64,000 nucleotides of DNA from Niastella soli. GTDB taxonomy: Bacteria > Bacteroidota > Bacteroidia > Chitinophagales > Chitinophagaceae. Under the pieces are notes generated by a model. It searched no databases. It was not told the DNA's origin and saw only the letters and a list, made by a program, of their open reading frames with translations. The stretch spans positions 1,269,061 to 1,333,060 of the forward strand of contig NZ_JAGHKO010000001.1 in assembly GCF_017742245.1 (NCBI RefSeq), read 5' to 3'. The translations under genes and the position numbers were made by a program. Numbering within the stretch: position 1 is the stretch's first letter; each line of letters starts with the position of its first letter. Positions 53,240-60,428 of the stretch are shown here, one piece after another.

Positions 53240-54790
53240 TTAACGCCGGTGTTTACTTTGCAGGTATTTTCCATATACAACTTCCTGCATTGGTTTCTGG
53301 TATACTTTGCTTTCCGTCCAGGAAATAATGTCCAGGTAAGCAAAGGCCCGGGTTTCAAACGGGTTCTTTTCCAGGTGTTTGATCTTATTCAGGAATTTTT
53401 CCAGTTCAGGCTTTAATTCCCGCGGACTGATACCAAACGAATGGCGAAGGAACTTCAGCATTTCTTCTTCTACCACTGTTATGTTCTTCATTCGGGCCAT
53501 AAACCGGAAAACCGATTTGCTAAGCGACTCCATCAACTCGTAATTCCCTAATTCATAATGGGCCAGCATGTGTAACAACCGGGAATAACATTGCAGATCA
53601 ATCCGCATATCGAGCGGCCCATTGATAATGCGTTGCGTGTAATCGATCGCTTTTTCAAAATCGCCGTTCCCAAAATGCAGGGTGGCAATTTTGTAATTGA
53701 ATACCAGAATGCGATGCTGATCAACAAACAGCGCATATTCTTCCAGCTTTTCCTCAATTTCAGGGACCAATGCCAGGCCTTCCTTGAAAGTGCCCTGCAT
53801 CAGGTGCTGGTTGATCTTGGCGCCATTGATATAAATGAACGTATGTGTACGGAAATTGTCGTGGTGGGTAGCTATCGGAGTTTTGGAGAACTCCTCAAAC
53901 TGTTTCAGCGTAATTTCAAATTGCTTGAAATTACGCAAGTCAAAATGAGCATTCAACAGATTGTGCATGCCTTTGATGTAGTGACCAGTTTCCACTTCCT
54001 TCATTTCAGGATGCTCATTGTACAGATCAATCCATTTCTGGCCATAGCGGTAATACATTAAAAAGTCCTGCTTGATAAATGCATACCAGTTATAGCTTTG
54101 GTATAGGTACAGCTTTTCATAAAAGCCATCTACTACATTTTGATCGGTAGGCAGGTATTCCTTCAGGTACTTTTTCAGGGCCTGCTCGTCCTCAGGATTG
54201 CGGGCGTGCCCGTTTAATACAAACCACCGGTACAGCAGCAGGGCCAGGTTCGATAAACGAGTTACCCGATCAATATGACCGCTGATCTCCTGGGCTTCTT
54301 CAGCCAGTACAGCTGTTTTTTCGGTAGAACTGCGGGTAATGTGGAGGGTCTCGATCTTTTTTTCGAGGGAAATTACCTGGGCCAGAAAATTGAATTTCTG
54401 GTTGGCACGTGCGATCTCCTTAGCCCTTTCAAGGATCTTAAGGCTTTGTAGTTTTAATCCCTTATTGTAAAGCACCCGCGCATGGTCAAGGTGTTCACTA
54501 AGTTGAAGATCAATGTTTTCGGTGGCTTTTAACAGCCTAAGACTGCCTAATAACTGTTTATATAAATGGGTTTTTATGTTGGCAAGCTGCGGCTTTTGAA
54601 TATCTGGAAGCTTTTTAAGCAACAACTTTTCATCATACTCTGGCAATTTATCCAACGCGTCGAACAGTCGTATGATCTTCAAGTCTTCGTTAGCCGAACT
54701 CCTTTTTATATAAAGTTTAAAGTGCCTTTTTTCCGACTTCTCCAGCGAGTGAACCAATTGAAACAACGCATCTGTAAATCGGTTGGACAT
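53240..54790 (-). CDS. Large alpha-helical repeat protein, function unknown
   Basis: A 516-residue soluble protein made almost entirely of helices: MSNRFTDALFQLVHSLEKSEKRHFKLYIKRS at the start, then repeated helix pairs spaced about 35-40 residues (for instance LYNKGLKLQSLKILERAKEIARANQKF, HLGNGDFEKAIDYTQRIINGPL), as in TPR-like scaffolds. No catalytic motif or signal. Similar proteins are common in Chitinophagaceae without a named family, as far as I recall. Probably a cytoplasmic interaction platform. Single gene. Upstream of it, on the opposite strand, lies the candidate RNA. Confidence 0.8.
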   Translation of the reverse strand: MSNRFTDALFQLVHSLEKSEKRHFKLYIKRSSANEDLKIIRLFDALDKLPEYDEKLLLKKLPDIQKPQLANIKTHLYKQLLGSLRLLKATENIDLQLSEHLDHARVLYNKGLKLQSLKILERAKEIARANQKFNFLAQVISLEKKIETLHITRSSTEKTAVLAEEAQEISGHIDRVTRLSNLALLLYRWFVLNGHARNPEDEQALKKYLKEYLPTDQNVVDGFYEKLYLYQSYNWYAFIKQDFLMYYRYGQKWIDLYNEHPEMKEVETGHYIKGMHNLLNAHFDLRNFKQFEITLKQFEEFSKTPIATHHDNFRTHTFIYINGAKINQHLMQGTFKEGLALVPEIEEKLEEYALFVDQHRILVFNYKIATLHFGNGDFEKAIDYTQRIINGPLDMRIDLQCYSRLLHMLAHYELGNYELMESLSKSVFRFMARMKNITVVEEEMLKFLRHSFGISPRELKPELEKFLNKIKHLEKNPFETRAFAYLDIISWTESKVYQKPMQEVVYGKYLQSKHRR

Positions 54791-54880
54791 AATTATGAAA
54801 TTTGCCTGAAACTCAATACCGGCAAGGGTTTTAGGATTTTTTTCACACTCTTGGCGTAATTAAACCGGTACTATCTTGTT

Positions 54881-54911
54881 TTGAAAGATACCAATTTACA
54901 TCCTACTTTTG
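54881..54911 (+). promoter_or_regulatory. Strong Bacteroidota-type promoter in gene-free region
   Basis: TTG at 54881-54883 (preceded by TT) and TACTTTTG at 54904-54911 with a 20-nt spacer, a full match to the consensus. Predicted start near 54916. No protein-coding gene of normal size follows on this strand for about 1 kb. Confidence 0.65.
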
Positions 54912-54940
54912 AATAAGCAAATGAGCAAAATGGTTATGGG

Positions 54941-55066
54941 AAGCAATCGTTAGAGTGAATTAGCAATCATTAGAGGCTCAAAAGAATACGGCAAGATAAT
55001 ATGCAGTATTCAAAAAGACAAATTAGATTTATCTCTTTTTTCATATGGCAAGCAATCGTTAGAGGC
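54941..55066 (+). repeat. Three direct repeats AAGCAATCGTTAGAGG
   Basis: Copies at 54941-54955, 54961-54977 and 55050-55066. The first and third match at 15 consecutive positions; the second has two changes in that stretch (first base, and A for G in ATCATTAG). Distances between copies are 20 and 89 nt. Confidence 0.75.
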
Positions 55067-55092
55067 CAGCTGTTTCTACAGGTGGCTTTTTT
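55065..55092 (+). terminator. Terminator closing the candidate RNA
   Basis: Stem GCCAGCTG/CAGGTGGC (55065-55072 with 55079-55086; one mismatch) with a 6-nt loop, then six T (55087-55092). Confidence 0.7.
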
Positions 55093-55310
55093 CATTTAGC
55101 CAATGCTAATATACGTCCTTTCTACAATTTCCCCTGTTTTTCTTGTGCAAATCATATAAAATAAATTGATTTTTCTTCTTCCAGCGCTTCGAATATGACA
55201 TTCCTCATGCCTTCTTTTAATATTTTCAACAAAATTCCCCTAGAATAACCTTTTAGCAGCCGGACATTCCTGAATATAAAAATATCTAATGCGTGAAGAC
55301 TGGCTGTTTG

Positions 55311-55495
55311 CCAGCCGGGATGGTAGAGGAATGGTCGTTTAGTGGTAGTGGAGTTGTCTGGGAGTTGTCTAAGTATTGTCTAAGGGTTGTCTGGATATTG
55401 TCTTGCACCTACCAGGATCCCCAGTACTATTCCAGGCAATACCCAGAGCAATCCTGGGCGGGTAATATACCATTAAGCTACCATTCCCCCGCTGG
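55311..55495. mobile_element. Possible MITE-like element: inverted repeats enclosing a tandem repeat
   Basis: 55311-55334 and the complement of 55470-55495 agree at about 20 of 26 positions (CCAGC, GGG, ATGGTAG, AATGG blocks). Between them is an 11-nt tandem repeat. The right end coincides with the point where the ORF6N reading frame stops matching its family, consistent with an insertion that cut the gene. No transposase is inside. Confidence 0.4.
55351..55405 (+). repeat. Five tandem 11-nt repeats
   Basis: Units starting at 55351, 55362, 55373, 55384 and 55395, each with the form nnnTTGTCTnn. The TTGTCT core is invariant and recurs exactly every 11 nt, close to one DNA turn. Confidence 0.85.
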
Positions 55496-55545
55496 TAACG
55501 CCGTGTTCAGTAAAAGCATAAGGCAAATATCTGCTACCCCCCCTT

Positions 55546-55572
55546 TTTGAGGTCACAAATTGTGACCTCAAA
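55546..55572. repeat. Palindrome 1 within ORF6N gene
   Basis: A 27-nt perfect odd palindrome, 13-nt arms around A55559. Core AGGTCACAAnTTGTGACCT is shared with palindrome 2 at 55606-55638. Confidence 0.88.
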
Positions 55573-55605
55573 CTTTTTTGATTTTCAGATGACTTACCGC
55601 CTTCT

Positions 55606-55638
55606 TTCTCTAAGGTCACAATTTGTGACCTTAGAGAA
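55606..55638. repeat. Palindrome 2 within ORF6N gene
   Basis: A 33-nt perfect odd palindrome, 16-nt arms around T55622. Its centre lies 63 nt (21 codons) from that of palindrome 1 and the two share a 19-nt core. Confidence 0.9.
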
Positions 55639-55992
55639 TCCCATTGTTCTTTTGTCAGCTGAAAACAAAAATCAGGAGGAAAACGATCAAGATTACGTTT
55701 CATAGCCTGGTTCAACGCTTTGGTAGAAACGTCGTATAATTCCGCCAGGTCAAAATCAAGCATCACTTTATAACCCTCAATTTCATGAATTAACTGATGT
55801 ATAGCATTTTCATCCATAAAAGCAGTTTTAAGATTTAATGGTATATATAAAACAAATGAAACCAGATCTATGTAAGGGATTTTACAACCACTAGCCGTTT
55901 TATACCGGCTAACTTTCAAAAACTTGCTTAATATCACTTTATAATTGCCCTTTCTGGGTCATTACTTATCTTGCCGCAAAGTGAGTGTGACC

Positions 55993-58239
55993 ATGGCATT
56001 TTCTACCGATACCTCCAATCATTTGTTTCAACTGGCTGTTCGGTTTGTGAACCAAACAAACCGCCATATTTTTCTTACAGGGAAGGCAGGTACCGGTAAG
56101 ACCACCTTTTTAAAATACATCCGGGAAAATACCTTCAAAAAACTGGCAATCGTGGCTCCCACCGGGGTAGCCGCCATTAATGCCGGCGGGGTCACCATGC
56201 ACTCCTTTTTTCAGCTGCCCCATGGGTCATTTTTACCAGTGCAACCCAGTGGCTGGAACAGCCATAGCGCCTTCAATACCCCACATACCCTGCTAGCAGG
56301 CTTGCGTCTTACCAACGATAAAAAGGTATTACTACAGGAACTGGAATTGTTGATCATCGATGAGGTAAGTATGCTGCGCGCCGATATTCTGGATGAAATA
56401 GATTGCATCCTGCGCCATGTTAGAAGAAAGCAGTATGAGCCCTTTGGTGGGGTGCAGATGTTGTATATTGGCGATCTTTTTCAATTGCCCCCGGTAGTGA
56501 AAAATGAAGAATGGGACCAGTTGAAACATCAGTATAACAGTCCTTTCTTTTTTGATGCCCAGGCCTTGCAACAAAAACCGCCCCTGTACCTGGAACTAAA
56601 AAAGATCTACCGCCAGCACGAACAGGAGTTCATTGGGGTGCTTAATAATATTCGCAATAATAAAGTTACGGCTACCGATCTTGACCTGTTGCACCAGCAT
56701 TACCTGCCGGGATATGAGAGCTCCGAGAACGAAAGCTATATTACCCTTACCACACATAATGCCAAGGCCGATACCATTAACCAAAACCAGCTTGACAAAC
56801 TTTCCAACCAATTATGCGAATACAAAGCGGAGATCACCGGCGATTTTAATGAACGCGCCTATCCGGCCGATCTGGTACTTCAATTAAAAGAAGGCTCACA
56901 GATCATGTTCATCAAGAATGACAAAGGTGAATCGCGACGATTCTTTAATGGTAAGATCGCTACCATTTCCCGCATTAGTGGCGAAGAGGTGTATGTGCGC
57001 TTTGAAGGGGATGAACACGATATGCTGCTGGAAAAAGAAACCTGGCGGTCTATCCGCTACCAGTATAATAACGAAGAAGATAAGATAGAAGAGGAAGAAG
57101 TTGGTTCTTTTAAACAATACCCGGTGCGGCTGGCCTGGGCCATCACCATCCATAAAAGCCAGGGGCTTACTTTTGAAAAAGCCATCATCGATGCGGGCGC
57201 TTCCTTTGCGCCCGGACAGGTATATGTGGCCCTTAGCCGGTTAACCTCCCTGGCCGGTTTGGTGTTGTACTCCCGCATTCACCCTACCAGTATTAATACC
57301 GATACGCGGGTTATTGAATTTACCCGGCTGGAACAGGAAGAAGACCAGCTGGCACAGGAATTACAGCAGGAACAGCAGTTATTTATAACCCGCTCCCTGG
57401 TTCAAACATTCGACTGGCTTAAGCTCGCAGAAGGCATGCAAATGCATTATGATGATTATGAAAAACGCACCATACCTGATAAAAACGCCTGTATTGTTTG
57501 GGCAAAGCAGTTGTTGGAAGCTGTTTTAAAACAAACTGAAATGGCTGATAAGTTTACCCGGCAATTGGAGCAGTTATTGCCCAATGCCACGCAGGATGGC
57601 TACCAGTTCCTTCACCAGCGGGTATCGGCCGGTAGTACTTACTTTTTAAAGGCCATGGAGGAAATGGAAACTGCCGTTACCAACCATATAGCTGAAATAA
57701 AACCCAAACCCAAGGCAAAGAAGTACGTTTCAACCCTGCAACAGCTTCTTTTATTGCCACAACGGAAGAAGGAACTTTTACAACAGGCTGTTTTAATAAC
57801 TGAAGGACTGGTTAAAGGCGCAAACGCTACAGACCTGTTACAATTAGTAGAAGACCAGAAAAGGGCCGACCATATAAAAACAGTTGAAGAGGTTGAGAAA
57901 AAAACCAACAAAGTACAAAAAGGTGACTCGAACCGTATTAGCCTGCAACTGTTTAAAGAGGGTAAAGACATAGCCGAAATAGCAACTATACGTGAACTGG
58001 CCCCTTCAACCATAGAAACCCACCTGGCATCATTTGTACGATCAGGTGAACTGGATATAAAGGAACTCGTTCCTGAAAATAAAATAACCGTTATTCTTCA
58101 GGCTGTGGCCGAGTTGAATTTGCAAAATGTTACTACGACGCCGATTAAAGAAAAACTGGGGGATGCCTTTTCATATAGTGAGATCAGGGCAGTTTTATAC
58201 CATAGAGAGTGGTTACAGGTTAGTAAAGCTGCCAATTAA
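55993..58239 (+). CDS. PIF1/RecD-like helicase with C-terminal helix-turn-helix
   Basis: A 748-residue superfamily 1B helicase of the PIF1-like group. Walker A is GKAGTGKTTFLKYI (Lys36), then VAPTGVAAINAGGVTMHSFF, Walker B LLIIDEVSML, the Gln loop YIGDLFQLPPV and the C-terminal VRLAWAITIHKSQGLTFEKAIIDAG with VYVALSRLTSL. The tail has an HTH_40-like domain (about 660-745: LQLFKEGKDIAEIATIRELAPSTIETHLASFVRSGELD) of the kind found at the end of RecQ. Probably unwinds forked or quadruplex DNA. The start at 55993 fits the family better than 55945. Confidence 0.92.
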   Translation: MAFSTDTSNHLFQLAVRFVNQTNRHIFLTGKAGTGKTTFLKYIRENTFKKLAIVAPTGVAAINAGGVTMHSFFQLPHGSFLPVQPSGWNSHSAFNTPHTLLAGLRLTNDKKVLLQELELLIIDEVSMLRADILDEIDCILRHVRRKQYEPFGGVQMLYIGDLFQLPPVVKNEEWDQLKHQYNSPFFFDAQALQQKPPLYLELKKIYRQHEQEFIGVLNNIRNNKVTATDLDLLHQHYLPGYESSENESYITLTTHNAKADTINQNQLDKLSNQLCEYKAEITGDFNERAYPADLVLQLKEGSQIMFIKNDKGESRRFFNGKIATISRISGEEVYVRFEGDEHDMLLEKETWRSIRYQYNNEEDKIEEEEVGSFKQYPVRLAWAITIHKSQGLTFEKAIIDAGASFAPGQVYVALSRLTSLAGLVLYSRIHPTSINTDTRVIEFTRLEQEEDQLAQELQQEQQLFITRSLVQTFDWLKLAEGMQMHYDDYEKRTIPDKNACIVWAKQLLEAVLKQTEMADKFTRQLEQLLPNATQDGYQFLHQRVSAGSTYFLKAMEEMETAVTNHIAEIKPKPKAKKYVSTLQQLLLLPQRKKELLQQAVLITEGLVKGANATDLLQLVEDQKRADHIKTVEEVEKKTNKVQKGDSNRISLQLFKEGKDIAEIATIRELAPSTIETHLASFVRSGELDIKELVPENKITVILQAVAELNLQNVTTTPIKEKLGDAFSYSEIRAVLYHREWLQVSKAAN

Positions 58240-58260
58240 CTGGCATTAACAAAATAGCAT

Positions 58261-58968
58261 ATGGCACAAATGGATCTGTCGCCCGAGAAAAAGAAAGTAG
58301 CCGATAAAGTGGTCATTCTGTCAAAAGAACTGATCATTCTCGTAATTGTATTTACGATCAGCCTTTTCAGCTTTTTATTCATTGCCTACCGCGTTTTTTA
58401 CCTCGATAACACCGGTGCCGATGAAAAGGCCTTCGCCATTGCGCATTCACTGGTTAGCAGTAACACTACCAAAATAATGGAGTTCATTACATTTTTTGGC
58501 TCCCATTACTTTATGATCCCTGCCAACGTATTGTTATGTATTTATTTCCTGGTTAAAAAAAGAGGGCGTTATTCCATAAAAGTGAGCGCTATTGCGCTTA
58601 GCAGTGTGCTTATTATGTTTGGGTTGAAATTATTGTTTAACCGTCATCGCCCGCTGATCCCATTACTGGCACCCGCCAAAGGACTTAGTTTTCCCAGCGG
58701 TCATGCTTTTATGAGTGTCTGCTTTTATGGTTTGCTGATGATGATCATCTGGAAAGAAGAAAAAGCACACCCGGTATTAAAATGGACATTGCTGGTTTTA
58801 GTTATTGCGCTGTTGTTGTCTATTGGCTTTAGCCGCATTTATTTACGGGTACATTATTTTACAGATGTGCTGGCGGGTTATTGTATTGGCTCAACCTGGT
58901 TATTCCTCAGCTCCTATATAATTGATCGCATACAACCAGCAGGATTAAAGAAGATCCAGGTTTCTTAG
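58261..58968 (+). CDS. PAP2 family phosphatase
   Basis: A 235-residue inner-membrane protein with six transmembrane helices. All three blocks of the lipid phosphate phosphatase signature are present: Lys123-x6-Arg130-Pro131 (KLLFNRHRP), PSGH (145-148) and SRIYLRVHYFTD (Arg192, His198, Asp202). It dephosphorylates lipid phosphates such as undecaprenyl pyrophosphate or phosphatidylglycerophosphate. It lies 21 nt downstream of the helicase gene. Its 3' end overlaps the convergent META gene by 4 nt. Confidence 0.94.
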   Translation: MAQMDLSPEKKKVADKVVILSKELIILVIVFTISLFSFLFIAYRVFYLDNTGADEKAFAIAHSLVSSNTTKIMEFITFFGSHYFMIPANVLLCIYFLVKKRGRYSIKVSAIALSSVLIMFGLKLLFNRHRPLIPLLAPAKGLSFPSGHAFMSVCFYGLLMMIIWKEEKAHPVLKWTLLVLVIALLLSIGFSRIYLRVHYFTDVLAGYCIGSTWLFLSSYIIDRIQPAGLKKIQVS

Positions 58969-59462
58969 GTCTTATTGACCACAGGTTTTGGCGCCACTTT
59001 GCGCGTCCAGCGTGATAACTCAGTTTGATCGAATAGCAGGATCAACGTGCCACTTTGCAGTTTATAAGTATTGGTGCGCAGCAGGGTTTCCAAAAATTCC
59101 TTTTCATTATAACCAACACAAGCCATTTTGGTGGTAATAATTCGCTGGTTGAACTGAAGGGTTGAATCAGTAAAGTCAAACTGCCCACTCATATTATTAC
59201 AACCCGTATTGCCCGTAAATTTTTTGGCATTTATATCAAGCACCAACCGGGGAATTTTCCCCGCAGCAGTATCTGAAACCAGCACTGGTTGTAAAAACCA
59301 TTGTCCGCCCAGTTGAGTGGTATCTTTTTCAGGCGCAGGAGCCTGCGCCATAGGTGTATCTTTCCCGGCAGATTGGGAACTGTCTTGCTTGGGTAAATTA
59401 TTGCCAGGGGAACCATTACAAGACAGCACCCAAATGCTTATAAAAAAGGTAAACGGTCTCAT
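58965..59462 (-). CDS. META domain lipoprotein
   Basis: A 165-residue lipoprotein: signal with lipobox VLSC (Cys15), a Ser/Pro/Ala-rich linker, then a META (DUF306) domain with GQWFLQPVL, GNTGCNNMSGQFDF and KMACVGYNEKEFLETLLRTNTYKLQSGTLILLFDQTE. META domains occur in heat-shock protein HslJ and in secreted Leishmania proteins; the beta-barrel role is unknown but often envelope stress related. The frame extends 10 codons upstream; MRPFTFF is chosen to begin the signal. Convergent overlap of 4 nt with the PAP2 gene. Confidence 0.88.
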   Translation of the reverse strand: MRPFTFFISIWVLSCNGSPGNNLPKQDSSQSAGKDTPMAQAPAPEKDTTQLGGQWFLQPVLVSDTAAGKIPRLVLDINAKKFTGNTGCNNMSGQFDFTDSTLQFNQRIITTKMACVGYNEKEFLETLLRTNTYKLQSGTLILLFDQTELSRWTRKVAPKPVVNKT

Positions 59463-59530
59463 CCCATACCAGCTTAAAAAATAATGCCACACAGGAAGGC
59501 AATTGCTGATCTAGGGATGTAGAGAATTTG

Positions 59531-60382
59531 TTAATTTAAAGAGGGATCATTAAAGGTATTGCCTTTGCTTACATCGCCGGTTTCGAACCCTTTTTTAAAC
59601 CAGTACACGCGTTGTGCTGAAGTTCCATGGGTAAATGATTCCGGTACTACCCGGCCCTGGGCTTCTTTTTGTAACCGGTCATCGCCGATGGCATTGGCAG
59701 CATTCAGCGCTTCCTCAATATCATTTTCTTCCAGGATGTGCTTCATTTTTTGCGCATGATGCGCCCAAACCCCGGCCAGGAAATCGGCCTGTAATTCCAG
59801 CTTAACAGAGTATTTATTGTATTCTTCCTCGCTCAATTGTTGACGCAGCCGGTTCATTTTATCGCTGGTGCCATTCAGCTTTTGAATATGATGGCCCACT
59901 TCATGCGCTACCACATACGCCATGGCAAAATCGCCGGGGGCGTGTAACTGGTTTTGCATATCTTCAAAAAACGACAGGTCAATGTATACCTTTTGATCGC
60001 CAGGACAGTAGAAGGGACCGGTAGCAGAACCGGCCATGCCGCAGGCGCTTTGTACAGATTCTCTGAAAAGGACCAGGGTGGGGTCGGTATAGGTTTTACC
60101 GGCCTCTGAAAACAGCTTGCCCCATACATCTTCGGTATCGGCCAACACCACTTTTACAAAACTGGCCCGTTCTTCATCCAGCTTTTGTTCTTCGGCACTC
60201 ATTTCTTTGGCAGGCACCTGTTGCGGTAATACCTCGTTCAGGTTTGACGTATCTCCACCCAGGAACACCTTCAATAAAATGACAATTACGCCAACAATGC
60301 CGCCGCCAACGGCCAATCCTCCGCCTGATATTCCTCGGCGGTCTTCAACATTGCTGCTTTCGCGTCGTCCAGCCCATTTCAT
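59531..60382 (-). CDS. YpfJ-like neutral zinc metallopeptidase
   Basis: A 283-residue PF04228 protein. Cytoplasmic N-terminal tail with Arg-rich segment and Gly-rich linker, one transmembrane helix (about 24-41), then the periplasmic domain with DPTLVLFRESVQSACGMAGSATGPFYCPGDQKVYIDLSFF, the zinc motif HEVGHH (160-165) and ELQADFLAGVW with the third ligand. FTHGTSAQRVYWFKKGFETGD is the conserved ending. Probable membrane-bound protease. Single gene. Confidence 0.93.
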   Translation of the reverse strand: MKWAGRRESSNVEDRRGISGGGLAVGGGIVGVIVILLKVFLGGDTSNLNEVLPQQVPAKEMSAEEQKLDEERASFVKVVLADTEDVWGKLFSEAGKTYTDPTLVLFRESVQSACGMAGSATGPFYCPGDQKVYIDLSFFEDMQNQLHAPGDFAMAYVVAHEVGHHIQKLNGTSDKMNRLRQQLSEEEYNKYSVKLELQADFLAGVWAHHAQKMKHILEENDIEEALNAANAIGDDRLQKEAQGRVVPESFTHGTSAQRVYWFKKGFETGDVSKGNTFNDPSLN

Positions 60383-60428
60383 ATTAAATGATTTACTACA
60401 AAAATAGGTAGAATAATGAGAAGGGGGA

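Larger units (their letters stand above)
54916..55092 (+). ncRNA. Candidate small RNA of about 177 nt, novel
   Basis: The stretch is bounded by a consensus promoter (54881-54911) and a T6 terminator (55065-55092). Inside are three imperfect copies of AAGCAATCGTTAGAGG and a stem of GAATAC with GTATTC (54984-55011, inner GCA/TGC). It also holds two tiny frames that end in the repeats: ATG at 54921 with 10 codons, ATG at 55045 with 5 codons. Both end Ser-Asn-Arg-stop. No known RNA family is recognised. It could be a regulatory RNA, a leader-peptide RNA or a remnant. Confidence 0.5.
55473..55817 (-). pseudogene. ORF6N domain protein, C-terminally truncated
   Basis: A 114-residue product starting MDENAIHQLIHEIEGYKVMLDFDLAELYDVSTKALNQAMKRNLDRFPPDFCFQLT, the ORF6N DNA-binding domain (KilA-N-like) of phage and mobile-element proteins. 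It continues to RYLPYAFTEHGV, where relatives go on with MLSSVLNS-like sequence for another 50 or more residues, but here the frame turns to TSGGMVA and stops. The middle has a duplicated motif, LRSQIVT and LRSQFVTSK, each coded by a perfect DNA palindrome. The domain itself is intact, so a shortened product might still bind DNA. Start at 55817 is chosen over the longer frame to 55937. Confidence 0.7.

Noticed and set aside
54916-55092. Known riboswitch or tRNA-like RNA
   Set aside because: No gene follows in the proper orientation within reach and no known core motif was recognised.
55351-55405. CRISPR array
   Set aside because: Units are 11 nt, contiguous and without spacers; no cas genes in the window.
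55293-55550. Frame of 85 codons through the 11-nt repeats
   Set aside because: Runs across the tandem repeats and antisense to ORF6N; Trp/Cys-rich and unlike a protein.
43874-58239. Anti-phage defence island
   Set aside because: RAYT, ORF6N and a PIF1-like helicase suggest mobile DNA, but no nuclease-effector pair, toxin-antitoxin or recognised defence module is present.
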